Shown piece after piece: positions 12,901-24,800 of a stretch of DNA of 64,000 bases. Location of the stretch: assembly GCF_020882245.1 (NCBI RefSeq), contig NC_083598.1, positions 34,633,858 through 34,697,857 on the forward strand. Reading direction: 5' to 3'. Source of the DNA: Rhopalosiphum padi. Lineage: Eukaryota > Arthropoda > Insecta > Hemiptera > Aphididae. Each line of letters begins with the position of its first letter. The stretch's first letter is position 1. The notes beneath the pieces are model-generated. The model had not been told where the DNA came from. It made no database searches and was given only the letters and a program-made list of their open reading frames with translations. A program made the translations under genes and the position numbers.

Positions 12901-13936
12901 GTTACTTAATGGTTGGCTTTCGACTAGTTCAGTGATCCAATCACAATTTTGTACTCTAAGTGTGTTTAAGATATATAAAATCAATGTTTGTCTTTCTTGC
13001 ATAGTGAAAAAATTTGAATGATCCTCAATTCCTTCGAATATATTCATTTCAGAGAGTATAAATTCTCTTAGGCCACCACCGCCAATAACTTTTTTTGGTA
13101 AATGTACATCTTGAGCAGCTTTCATTAGACTGAATAATAAAAATGAATTGTTTACATATTATTAGAACACTTAAAACAAATAACTTACACATGAAAGGAA
13201 GCTGTCAAGTAAAAACAGTAAGAATCGGCTGATGAATGATATTGGACATTTACAGATAAACTGAAACCATTAGATTCGTCTACTATTAGTGATTTTACCC
13301 ATTCAATAGTCTTATAGTCTGTAGTTTTGGTGAATGTTAAAACCACATCACAAGCCTACAATTAATAAAATAAAATAATAAATGACTTTTAAAAAAAAAA
13401 TTTTTAAATTAATTAATACTAAATATTATATAGGAGGGAAAACTTATTTTTATTTTTTCAGTATTAATTGTACAAAAGGCGGCAAAATACTCTCCCTAAT
13501 TTTGAAATAAAATAAAAAAACAACAATATTAGTTATCAATTTTTATTTTTTACACATATTTATTGTGCTTGTGCAACATTGGAAAGTTTAATTTATGAAT
13601 TTTTAAGTAAAATTTTGGTCAAATTACGCTCTTTATTATTGATTTTGATACATTGTTCTATTTTATAATCAATGATATAACTGTCTAGGGAAGGTACTCA
13701 AACTCCCCCTAGAATTTACCACTAGAAAATAGATAACTATAACTATATATTATTTTTTTTCTATTAAAAAAAATGATTTATAATATTGTTGGTAATTTTT
13801 ACATTAGCTTTGTCTATAGATAGTTATGAACTAATTGTATGTTTATTTACTTTAGGTGGAATTGATTGGATCCATAAGTGCCGTGGAGTCATTAAGTGAC
13901 CAGCTCTTGGTATTTTTCTGCGTATTAATTTTGATG
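6998..13936 (-). CDS. ANO8: Anoctamin-8 (TMEM16H) orthologue, first exon not found
   Basis: Thirteen coding exons on the minus strand: 13936-13851, 13355-13189, 13129-12906, 12803-12586, 12501-12313, 12233-12081, 11998-11863, 11662-11607, 11480-11406, 11318-11121, 9967-9770, 9600-9469, 7123-6998 (TGA). All junctions are GT-AG with matching phases and give about 651 residues. Family landmarks in order: an N-terminal dimerisation-type domain (CDVVLTF, QERQTLILYILNTL), then multi-pass membrane segments (FGVKIAMYFAWIGHYTG, QLDQWTEGVWFVVLAFMNVL), HPRISPITG, WLNDCENYRL, FQFVNSFLSLFYIAFYLQD, LLITRQLIRNI, QFGYVVMFSSAFPLAALCAF, NNLIEIRSDAFKMC and IPDVPQWIATEMAKTEYIRR. The wording matches ANO8 rather than ANO10. 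ANO8 tethers ER to plasma membrane. The long acidic insert after LLITRQ in vertebrate ANO8 is absent, and the protein stops soon after the last helix. A short first exon with the ATG must lie upstream of 13937. Confidence 0.92.
7322..7468. mobile_element. hAT-type MITE, 147 bp, perfect 8-bp target duplication
   Basis: Terminal inverted repeats CAGGCACGTATA at both ends, flanked by a perfect 8-bp direct repeat AAATGTAT (7314-7321 and 7469-7476). The interior has G and C runs and no coding capacity. CAG-type termini with an 8-bp target duplication are characteristic of hAT elements. It lies in the last anoctamin intron. Confidence 0.9.
7868..8070 (+). repeat. Interspersed repeat family A, copy 1
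   Basis: Shares the word GGTCAAAAGTAAAAAATGC, and alignable sequence on both sides (AGGCA upstream, ATCAGG and CGAGAATTTTTA downstream), with 44688-44905 in the same orientation. The copies are diverged and the true ends are not visible. Confidence 0.65.
10745..10835 (+). repeat. Interspersed repeat family C, copy 1
   Basis: The stretch GGTTCAAGACTTCTTGCATT and what follows (TTTGCATG, TCGTAGATAATTATAGGTG, GTTATAAATTTG) matches the reverse complement of about 20890-20985. It lies in the anoctamin intron between the 11121 and 9967 exon ends. Confidence 0.6.
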
Positions 13937-16040
13937 CTAAAAATCAAATTAACTTTAAAACCATATAAACAAATTTAATATTTCAATAAATTTAACTTTG
14001 CATTATAATTTAGAAAATATATTATGAAATTATGTACTAAAATTTAATTTTAAAGTATAAAGTACAATATAAATATATTTAAATACCAGTCATAATTATG
14101 TAACTTTATAAGTTACCTAATAAAATATCAATTTAAAATGTTACTCTTGTTTAATCCTTTGTTAGTCATACAGGACAACTGTATTTCACTTAACTATTTC
14201 TATTTGTTATGACTTATGATTATAATAATTAATTAACTTGTTATTATTTTTAGATATATTTATTATGAATCTATGAAAAAACGACACAGAAAAAAACGTT
14301 AATTTTGGTTAAAAGTTATTATATATCTATATTAAATGAGTAATAATATGTAGGTTAGGTTAGGCTAATTAAATAAATAAATAAATAATAATGTATAGGT
14401 ACAAATGTACAATATTATAGATATCTAATAGTATATGTTATTGCTATTAAAAAATTTGGTAACTACGTCTCTTTCCCCACTAAAATATTCTTCACATAAT
14501 GTTTTGAGTTTATTTTGTGATTCGGCATATATATATATATATATTGTTGTTGTAATGTACCCAGTGAATTTTATGCTAATTTTGATTTGTCATTTTCTAC
14601 TTCTAATCGGATTTTTGTTATTAATACCCTATCTCTATATAGAGGGATCATGGTATAATAAACTTATTATATTATGAGAGGGATGACAATTGACAATGGC
14701 CCACTAAATTTGAGAATCGACGATTCCACCTCTCCGCTTAGTTATTGGTATTGGTCCGATCATAATCATTCCATATTTTCCAAAAAAATATTTGAATTAC
14801 TGTAATCTATCATGTATTCATGTAGTAAAAATTATAGTCAGGTAAACACGTAACATTTAAACATGTTTGCGTTACATAATACCTGTATGTCGTACGATAC
14901 AGTTCCACGTCAAAATATCCCTAAACCAAAATATCCCGCTTAAATAATAATTTAAAATATTAACCTTTATTATACAAGTTGCGATTAGAAGTAATAATCG
15001 AACTTTATCTAAAGTGAATGTGAGTGATTTTGATAATAATACGAAAACATAAAAATTTGGATGAGTGAATAAACACTATTGTATGAGGATGTGATGGAAT
15101 GAGTAACAATAAATACTTAAAAGCAATAGCATTTAACTTAGTGTTATAATAATAATACTTTTCAACGAAAAACTTCATTTTAATATTTTTGTATTTTATA
15201 AACGTTAATAATAATTATATTGTATTAATATCTATGTAAATTTTATAAAAAGGTTTAAATTTTGAATTAATATTTACGCGGGATATTTTGTCAGGGATAT
15301 TTTTTTGTCGGGATAAATTGTCAGCGATATTTTTACTATGATATTTTGACGTGTCACCGTATGACATACAATGATATTTTATAGTTTTTTGCATCAGCCT
15401 ACTTTTAAAATAAAAATATTTTAAACATGTTATATTTTTATGTTTGAAAAACTGATAATTATTTATAGTCTATCCCAAAGAGTATATTAATTCAATGGTC
15501 TACTCCTGCTCACAGTTCAATCGAAATTCCTATTATTACGAATCTCCCGTCTCAGAATGTTATGCTCAAGTCGCTCAAGAATAAGGTTTAAGATAGAATG
15601 GTTGCACGTGAATGTCCTAAATGTAATATATGTAATATGTTTTAAGCTAATAGACGAAGTGATCAAATTTGAGCAAAATACATTTTTAATAATCTTCTGT
15701 ATGCTGTAAACAATGTAAACCATATTCAGATATAATCATTGAATCGGAATAATGAAAAAACAATAGATGTATAGCGTAGAGTATAGACAAACATAGTATG
15801 TCAATGGAATAATTATATATTACGAAAGTAAAGCTCAGATGTTTGTCAACCTGATACGCCCTAAAATCAAAGAACGATGATAAGTGATAACAGTAAACAT
15901 TATCAAAGATTATTTAATAGTTATTATCAATTTTTGCACAATACAAGGCAAGTAGTAATGACTAATGAGTCATGCGCATCGGTCAAACGACACTATATTA
16001 GTATATTAGAATGATAGCTGTTGCCTGTTGTGAAGACTGA
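13937..16040. other. Intergenic region between anoctamin and the HIG1 gene
   Basis: Should hold the anoctamin first exon and promoter, but no convincing exon was found. It contains GGTTAGGTTAGG near 14353 followed by an AAAT run, an (AT)n run near 14527 and the TIR element at 14884-15370. The open frames at 14435-14677 and 15517-15723 are unconvincing. Confidence 0.5.
14884..15370. mobile_element. 487-bp TIR element with sub-terminal AAAATATCCC repeats
   Basis: The left end TGTATGTCGTACG followed by CCACGTCAAAATATC pairs with the right end, which reads GATATTTTGACGTG then CGTATGACATACA. The motif AAAATATCCC, or its complement GGGATATTTT, recurs near both ends. No coding capacity is visible, and no clear target duplication was found. 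It is a probable non-autonomous DNA transposon of unassigned superfamily. Confidence 0.65.
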
Positions 16041-16164
16041 AGTTTCAAGTTCACAAGTATCAACACTATGACCTAGTACAACTAGTACAAGTGAAGATAT
16101 TATTTTCTTGTTTAACATTAATAGAACCACTAAATTGGTTTATTTTTTGGAGCACAAATACTTG
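16040..16164 (+). other. Probable 5' non-coding exon of the HIG1 gene
   Basis: Ends in a good donor (CTTG then gtgagtac at 16165). The HIG1 coding exon is preceded by a strong acceptor, TTTACATTTCAG ending at 17340. The start of the exon is a guess. Confidence 0.4.
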
Positions 16165-17365
16165 GTGAGTACTATTAATTATTTATTACAATTTATTTTA
16201 TTTTTATATTCAGTATTGGTCAATGGCACAATTTTCTTCTTAAACCTCAGTTTTCCGTCATATTTTTAATTTTGTGCCTTTTAAATGGAAATATTCTTAA
16301 AAATATAATATGTATTATCTTTGGTTAAAGAGGTAAATTATCATAAACCAATTCCTCAATAATTAAAAATAAATAAAAGTTAATTTAAAACACATCTAAG
16401 TGTATTCACAAAATTATTGATTAAATTATGTAATCTTTATAAATAAATTAAAAAATTAGGAGTTTGATTAACCAATAGCAGCAAGGGCAGGGGCGGTTGT
16501 ACTACTAACATTTTGTATGGGCAAGTATAATTATTTATAAGTGAAGTATAAACTATGAACTTAAATTTTTTATCCTTCTTCATTTTGTTTGACTTATTTT
16601 ATTCCTAATCTCATAATACACTTTTTTTTATCTTGCTATCAAAAATTAAATGCACCATTTCACAGTTGAAGTTAGAACTCTGGACTAACATATATTAGTT
16701 GCCATGCTAGTCTATGGTTCAACTAATTCAATTTCAAACTGAATCATTGTCCACCAATTATAGTAACCAAATAATATTTGTTCATTTAAATAATAAATTA
16801 TAAGAAAACAAATGTTATATATGTATTATAATTTATAAGTTATAACAAATCTCTTGACAAATAAATATGTTGAATTTTGTTTAATTGTTTCTATAACAAG
16901 ACATTTTTTACAACTAAAAATTAGATAAGTTGCCTAACCTAACATATTATACTAGAACTGCTACTTTGAACAAGGTACTATTAAATTTGTATTCATATAT
17001 TAAGTGAAAAAAAAGTAGTTGAATAAATTATGAAAAACTGTTGGTTTAGTTAAATTGCTCAAAATTATTTTTTGGTTTCATCAAAAGTAAATATGTTTTA
17101 TTAAAATAGTCTTGTCTGTAGAATAAAAAGGAATGAAATTCTAGCAACAAATCTTAATAATCAATGTCATTATTAGTAGATATAATTATAATATATATAT
17201 ATATAAATAATCTTTAGATGGCACTACATAAAAAAAAACCTGAAAGATTACACAACTAACTCAGTTATTAACTTAGTAATTTATTATTTAATATAATCTA
17301 TTTAATGACCTTGTTTATATTAATTTAATTTACATTTCAGTAAATTTTAAGTTTGATTCAAAATT

Positions 17366-17682
17366 ATGGAGGAAGACAATTCTTTTTCTAGTAGATTCAC
17401 CAAAAAGTCTCAACAAATGCCCTTGTATCCTGTTGGTATGTAAAATTTAAAGATGCGTTTTACTTTAAGGTTTATAATATTTGTATTTTTTTTTTAAATT
17501 TAGGAATATTGGGATTTGGATTAGTAGCAGCCTATGGACTTTATAAATTTAAGTCTCGCAAGGGACGTACATCTTTGTATCTTATCCAATTAAGATTAGC
17601 AGCTCAAGGAACAGCTGTAGGAATCATTGGAGTAGGTGTGCTGTATAATATTTTTACTGAAGCAACTTCAAAAAAAAGCTGA
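17366..17682 (+). CDS. HIG1 domain family protein (HIGD1A-like), mitochondrial
   Basis: Two coding exons, 17366-17435 and 17504-17682 (TGA), split at phase 1 within PVG and giving 82 residues. After a short polar N-terminus the protein has PLYPVGILGFGLVAAYGLYK, a basic loop (KSRKGRT), then QLRLAAQGTAVGIIGVGVLY. These are the two membrane helices and the RxAAQG signature of the HIG_1_N domain. HIGD1 proteins sit in the mitochondrial inner membrane, where they help cytochrome c oxidase and supercomplex assembly and adjust respiration under low oxygen. The length fits animal HIGD1A/C rather than HIGD2. The ATG is the first in the exon after the splice acceptor. Confidence 0.92.
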
Positions 17683-18964
17683 AATTAAACTTATGATTTG
17701 TTAGTAAAATATTTTATCTATTAAATAGAATCATTATTATTTATTAATAATTGTTCAATTTTTTTTTATGTAAATGTATTGTTTTATAAGTATGTAACTA
17801 AAATGTAATGTACACTTATTTTGTGTTTTTTAGTTTACTGATTAAAAACAGTATTGTCTATTTTTATCTTAATTTTTATAAAACTTAAGTGCTATAATAA
17901 TTTAAAAATTATATTTAAACATATAGGTAATGTACTACTAGAAATATTGTATATTTGAATTAAGTAAGCAATGTATAAAAGTGTATAAAAGTATGCATAT
18001 AAATTCTTAACAATTGTGACTTGTGAGCACGGGATAGCATAAGAAAATTTTATTTGTTTAAATAAATTGTTTCTAATTAGAATAAGATAGTGACTAAAAT
18101 TTTAAACGATTCTGCTAAAATTGTATCATTGGGTAGTTTATTAGAAAACGTACCTACAAGTTTCATTTTATGACCATTTATAAGTAGTGGCATTATTATT
18201 ACTATTAGGTGGGGGTGGTTGGGATACTATATCCAAAATCTTTTTTTGAAATTTATAAGTTTTAAGATATTCTATAATACAATTTGACAGTTATATATTG
18301 TCCAAAATCCATATATTAAAATTAATAAATATTTTTTTATTTTACAAACTTAACTAGCTTAAGTAAACATATTGAAAAAGTCCTTTAAGAGAACAGAAAT
18401 AAAGTAGTTACTTCTAAATTGTATATGTCAACTAACTCGTGTTAAAATTAATAAAACACAAAATTTGACATGAAGTTCTGGATGTACATTTGTTCTGTAA
18501 TACATTAGAGACAAAGACAACAGATATGAGTATAGCAAACCTCTGAACATTATTAAAAAAAGAACAATACAGATACAGTAAGAATATGAATTTATTTTGT
18601 AATCGAGTGGACACTGTAATGTATATTAAATTTAATTAATTAATCATTGCAGTATTTCATAAAAAAAACAATACCGAACAACAACACACATTTTTTGGTA
18701 ACTAAAACAGTTATTCCCCATTATTTAAAAATAAACAGAATTTTCAATTTTGACCACTCAAAAGTAACAACTAGATCCTATTTGCTACAAGAAACCACCA
18801 ACAAAGTTTAGGGTATATTTCTACTGGAAAGTGATTAAAAAAAAAAAAAAAAAACATTGTAAAATCAATACATTCATTACACTTCTCAAAATCTAAAATA
18901 AGTATATTTTTAGTTTCAATTCAAAATTATACATATTTTAGTAATTTTTAGGATTTTTAGTGCA

Positions 18965-19666
18965 TTAAGTCTCAAGCTCTACTAATGGTCTTCAGTTTGC
19001 AAATAGTAATAAGTATTTACATCATTAAAAAAAATGATTCTGACCACAATAATTAAGAATCTTTTTGTTTCAACTAGGTTTTTGGACTCACCTAACTTAA
19101 ACAAATGTTTCTAATTATATAATAAATTTTCATATTTATGTTACCTATACCTGATGATTGACTGAATGTATCCAAAATCAATGACAATGATTCAGCTGGA
19201 TTTGATTTATCTAGAGATGAATTTTCTAAAAAAAACATTAACAGTAAAATTATTATTTTAAAGAACATTATGTTTAAAATTTTAATTACCTATCAATTTT
19301 GTAGCAGTTGATGGAACTGAAATATTAGAGCATGTTAATAAATCATTAGGATTTGTTGCTGATTGTAGAGTCAATAGTTCAAGAGATTTCAGTTCATTGT
19401 CTATCTTGTTTGATTCTATTAAAACAAAGTAAACTATTAGTTTAGTTTCAAATTTATATTACTTAAACAATGTCAATTTATAAGTTAAAATATTATTAAT
19501 TAATTTAAGATATTTTATACAAAGCATAGATGTTTAACAATGCATCTAAGCTAGTCTAATTAAACCACTTACTGTGTCCATGATTAGTAATTGGAATCTT
19601 TGAATTTTTCTTACAAATATCATGCAAAGTAATAGTTGTTTTTGGCATTTTATTTACATTGCTCAT
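18965..19666 (-). CDS. Small uncharacterised protein, four-exon gene
   Basis: Predicted exons 19666-19573, 19415-19290, 19225-19151 and tentatively 18981-18965 (TAA), with matching phases (1, 1, 1), encode about 103 residues. It begins MSNVNKMPKTTITLHDICKK and is Ser/Thr/Asn-rich, with short amphipathic stretches (NELKSLELLTL and ESLSLILDTFSQSS). There is no membrane segment, signal peptide or recognisable domain. The first three exons have clean splice sites; the final 17-bp exon (acceptor ATTAG) is the weakest part. A long palindrome lies about 220 bp upstream of the ATG. Function unknown. Confidence 0.5.
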
Positions 19667-19879
19667 TATTATTTATTATGTAATTGTATTTCAAATTTAA
19701 ACAATTATTGACGTCTAGCAGATAAGTCTGCAGTAATTCACTAAAAAAGTCGGTACAAAACTAAAATCAACTCAATAAATGATAACTGATAACAATAATT
19801 GTAACTATCTCTGCTATCATCATGAATCACGATTTATGGGTACAGTTCGGCCCCTTGATAAGAAATTATAACTATTAAC

Positions 19880-19957
19880 CATAGACCTTATCACGGTCTT
19901 AGAAGATATTAGAAGATATCTTCTAAGACCGTGGACCTTATACTATAAGGTCTATGC
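19880..19957. repeat. Nested palindrome upstream of the 18965-19666 gene
   Basis: Inner perfect 18-bp arms CACGGTCTTAGAAGATAT (19892-19909) and its complement (19916-19933) are enclosed by CATAGACCTTA on the left and TAAGGTCTATG on the right (about 19947-19957). It could form a long hairpin. Related palindromes occur at 48754 and 58098. Confidence 0.85.
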
Positions 19958-20666
19958 TATTAACAGAATATTATTATTATTGTTATTCTATGTCATATTA
20001 TATGTCTATTCATAGACTCTATTGTCTATGTTCTATGTTATTAATATAAATAGATTAAATCAGAATGGAAACTCTGGCCGCCCAAGCCCCAAATTTTAGT
20101 ATGCCATTTTGAAAAGGCTCAACCGTTTTACCCAGATAGTAAAAAATTTTCACAATTCATTAATGTTTAAAGAATTCCAATTATGTTAATTAAATATTTT
20201 TAAATCTCCATAGCCTTCATATCTTATAAACCTGCCATTATTTAGGACCCTTGTACCTCAGGACAAAAAGTTAAATAAATTTTAAAATTTTTGATTCTAA
20301 AACGTTAATTTTCTCAGAAAAATTATCCACTGAATAATTTAGCTTATTATACAAAAAGTACTGATTGAGTAAAAATATATGATAAGGTTCATAAATAAAT
20401 TAGTTGTAATTTTATTGTACAGTGACGAGTAACCTAACTTCGTTTGGAACTTGTTGCACTTAAAAATCATCAAAATATGCTTAAAATTATGCAACTAATC
20501 TTATATTTTGTTTTTGAAAACTCATAAAGCATATTATAATTTTAAAAATAAAAATTTAAAAATTAGGTAGGTACATAACCGTGATTAATAAACGAATACG
20601 TACTGCTTTTCATTTCGTTGTACAATTTATAATCTAGGTGTCATTAAATTTTATTGGTAAAAACTA

Positions 20667-20740
20667 CCGAAAAAATAACCCCATATGAGATTTTGCAAAT
20701 TAATCTAAATATTAGTATTATGTCATTGTGTATAATACAA
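20667..20740 (+). repeat. Interspersed repeat family B, copy 1
   Basis: CCGAAAAAATAACCCCATAT and the following GATTTTG are nearly identical to 50289-50350, in the same orientation. Confidence 0.6.
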
Positions 20741-20889
20741 TTTATAACATACATACATATAATTTTTATTATTTTTTTAAGTATGATTATTCCCGACAAT
20801 GTTACGTACATACAATTTTAAAAAATGCAAAATATGTACAAATATGCTATAATGTTGCTTTCATTAAATTTTTCAAATATATGCAAAAA

Positions 20890-20985
20890 TATTCAAATTT
20901 ATAATTATAACACACCTAGAATAATCTATGACCAGTACAATAAAACATGCAAATGCAACTAATGCAAGAAGTCCCGAACTCAAGT
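20890..20985 (-). repeat. Interspersed repeat family C, copy 2
   Basis: The reverse complement reads GGGACTTCTTGCATT, then TTTGCATG, TCATAGATTATTCTAGGTG and GTTATAATTATAAATTTG. It matches 10745-10835 in the anoctamin intron. Confidence 0.6.
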
Positions 20986-21394
20986 GATGACTGATATACA
21001 TTGAAAAATAAAGCCACCTAACTATCAAATAAATAGGGCTGTGAATTTAATTAACTAAAAACCCTTAAAAAATGCAATAAAATATGCACTTAAAATGGCT
21101 AAAAAGCCAAAAATTATATAGTATAAAATGCACTTAAAATGGTTTTTAATTTAATTTTTATATTACTTAATAAAAAAAAAAAATTATAAAAAAATTGATT
21201 TACTGGTTTAGACCATAATATAGTAATAAACTAATTTTATAATTTGAATAAGTTCCTGATCAATGGTCTTGGTAATATAAATTGATATGTTTTCTAAAAT
21301 TAGATTACGTCAATCCAAAATGAGGTTCCTTAAGCAATGTAGAGGCACATTAATAATTAACTTTATTGGGCTGATTTGTGAATCTTAACCATCC

Positions 21395-21497
21395 ATCAAA
21401 ACTTCCTAACGAATACAAAAAATTTCATTCAAATCGGTCTAGCCGTTTAGGAGTTCAGTGACATACACACGTACAGTAGAATTATATATATAAGATA
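21395..21497 (+). mobile_element. 3'-tail remnant of an RTE-type LINE or derived SINE
   Basis: Contains AATCGGTCTAGCCGTTTAGG, then GACATACACACGTACAG and an ATATATAAGAT tail. This word order resembles the 3' ends of insect RTE-type retroposons and their SINEs (ATCGGTCCAGCCGTTT, ACATACA, ATATA repeats). No coding sequence remains. Confidence 0.55.
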
Positions 21498-21831
21498 TCA
21501 CCTTTCAGCAAGAAAAACCACAAATTTAAAAAGAACACAAAATAATATAGTGAATTAATATTATATAGTATACACTATGTTAATCATATGAGCATAAATA
21601 AAATTTAATAAATATCAATGAAATATTTTTAACAAATGAATGCTAATACAATATAAACAATATAAAAATTATCAATATTTTTAGTAATACTATTCAGTAT
21701 TTTTATTTTTCTTATACATATAACATTTTTTAGAAAATCTTGATCTTTGGTTAATATACATAATTATATTAAAATAAATTTTATCATTATAAATCAGACA
21801 TAAATCAGTTAATTAAATAGTATCAATTGTT

Positions 21832-24800
21832 TCATGAAACTGCCCATTCTTTAATCCGATCACCAATTGCTTTCATAGACTGAAGAGTTTTAGATTTACG
21901 TTTAATTTTATTGAGCTCGCTAGAAAATTCATCACATCTGCACTCAAACACGTCTTTTTTGTCAATATTGCTATGCATTTTATTATTTAGAAATGTAGTA
22001 AACATAGCTGTTTCTGTGAACCATTCCAAAAAATTTCTATGTGCAGTATTGATACCAGCATCAATGAAAAATTGTTTCTGAAACATAATAAGACATATAT
22101 TATATTCTAAACTGAAAATAATAAGTTTTTTTTTTGTATGAAATGTATATTAAATAATTTAAAATGTATAAAAGATATTGATTTGTTTGTTGAAAGTCAT
22201 AATGAACTAAGCCAATTTGTAATAATAAGTTAATTAACTATTAATTAAAAATGTAATTTTTAATTATAATTTACATATAAACTAAGTATAGATAATACTA
22301 TTTGTAATATTATATTTTAAAAAAATCAACTAAATTTAATATAAGATATAAATTTATTATCATAATTATTTATCTAATATCAATAACTATCAACAATAAT
22401 AGCTGTTATTAATTTATTATTTTAAAATGTTTTTAACTAAATTGACTTTTCTCAGAATCACTTAGAGCTATACAACAATCATTATTTCTATGTTTTGTAT
22501 TATAAATTTATAACTATATACATAGTTCCTTTCAGAAAAAATATTCATACTAAAAAAGTAAAAATAGAAAAACTATGTTATCAACAATACCTGAAAATGA
22601 TATTTATTTTCTGAATTTGGTAAAATAAAAGATTTATAATGACCAACTAGTTCCACAAACAATCGTATAAGAGACTCTGATGCTAAAACTGCCTTAGTTG
22701 ATTGATCTAACTCCACTTTTAGCCCAATAACATTTTTCAAACCTTTTGCAATTCTTGATGGTAGGACACTATATTCATCTTTTACTTTACGCAATGCTTT
22801 GTTAGCATCCAAATCAAAAATGAAAACCTAATAAATAACATAATTATTTGAAAAAGAAATATAGTCTATATATATATAAGTATAGTAGTTACTTGATCGT
22901 TTTCACTTAATTGAGAGAATATATCTGATTGATTTTCTGTTTTCAACAAACCAATGATATATGGTGTTGGAGCTTGAACAAAATCAGCAACAGATACCAT
23001 TTGAGAAGGAAGAACAGATACAAGAGTATGTTGCCAAGTAAATGGATATAAGGAAGATGTAAGAGCTTCAATGCTACTTGATAGCAAACTATAAAAAAAA
23101 AGGATCAAAAAAGAATTTTTAAACACCAAGTATTAAAAGTTAACAAAATATTTAATTTCTTTTAATCAATAACCAAAAAAAATTATTCAAATTTAATTAA
23201 AACTGAATTTTAATATACTTTAAATTATTTAATAAATAAAATTATTATATATTTAAATTTATAAGTGATCTTTTAAAACAACACAAATTACATTTTTATA
23301 GTTTACAAGTACATATATTATTAAACATAAAAGATGTTCAAAAAGTTTGTAACTATATAGGTATGATTTATTAGTATTTAAATACATTAAACATTCGGGA
23401 AATAATTTTTTATTTCTAAGTTAAATAATATGAAATTTAAAAATAATAAGTCTAATATTTAAAAAAAATTTTTAAACATGATTAAATTATTTGATATATT
23501 TAATTACCTTATCGATTTGCTGAGAAGTATCAATTTTCTTTCTAATAACATTGTAGCTAACATTTGTATAAATGTATTTGGTTTAATAATGTGTAAAAGT
23601 TTTAGTAGATCATCTTGATCACGTAGAATATCAAATGGTATATGAAGTTCTCCATTAGTAGAACTAGAAAATTTAATTTCAATATTTATATAAAAAAAAT
23701 ATATGGTTCATACATAAATAAAGAATGATATATTAAATTTAACAAATAAAAACTAAAAATAAAAATAATAATATTAGAGTATTACAAAAAATCAAATTTA
23801 GACTTTTTATATAAGTTTTAATTTTAAATCAATTATATTTTTAAAATATTGATTATATCTTCACAATTTAGCATAAGTAATTTTAAATACAGAAAATAAA
23901 ATCAATATTTGAACTTCAGATAAATGAAGAATAGAAATTATTAAATTAATTGTGGATCCTGTATAATATTGTATGCATCTAACTACTTAAAGTTTTTTAA
24001 GACTAACTATCAAGTATATAATATAACCAATATTTTAAGTTAATCATTATCTATTATATTATATATTAAAAATAGAGATGATAGTTTAAAATTTAAAAAT
24101 GTATGTGAATTCTAGAAAAATTATTTAAAATAAGAAAAATACAATTTTTGTAACTAAAATCTAGATTCTAACTTAAGTTTTACAATTATAGTGTTTGTTA
24201 TATTAAATTTTCATCTTAAATAATATAATAAAATAAAACATTTTTTATTAAAAACTTATTTACTTACAACTCAGTACAGTAACTTGCAGGTTCAAGAGGT
24301 ATATAAATTGTAGAACCAAGTTCTGGAAATGGCTGATCATATAGTAATTTTATAAACATTTTCATATTGAATTCAGATAAACCATGTCTTGATTCAATTT
24401 CTTGTAATATCTGTCAAATAAATTTAAATTAATTAATATTTATGTTCAAGAAACGGACATTGATTGAAATTAGAATGTTGAATAATATAATTAAAAATGT
24501 ACAGTGAAAATATAAAATACATGCCTTAAAGTAAAAACTGTTGGCTTTAATTGAAGAATATATACAATACACCAATGGTAAACAATAGGCAGCTCCTTCA
24601 GGCTGTACTCTATAACAGTACCCATAGTTACGACGACCATTTTCATCAGTAACAGTTAATGAATATGTTCTACAATCATCTGCAGTAAATGGCCAAACAT
24701 GTGCATCAGGAAAACACAAATTCTCAAATTGTTCTGGTATTTCAGCCTGAGAATATAAAATAATTATTAATGATCATATATTTGTTAAAAAAGAACACTT

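Noticed and set aside
14353..14366. GGTTAGGTTAGG, resembling the insect TTAGG telomere repeat
   Set aside because: Only two to three units; too short to claim an interstitial telomere.
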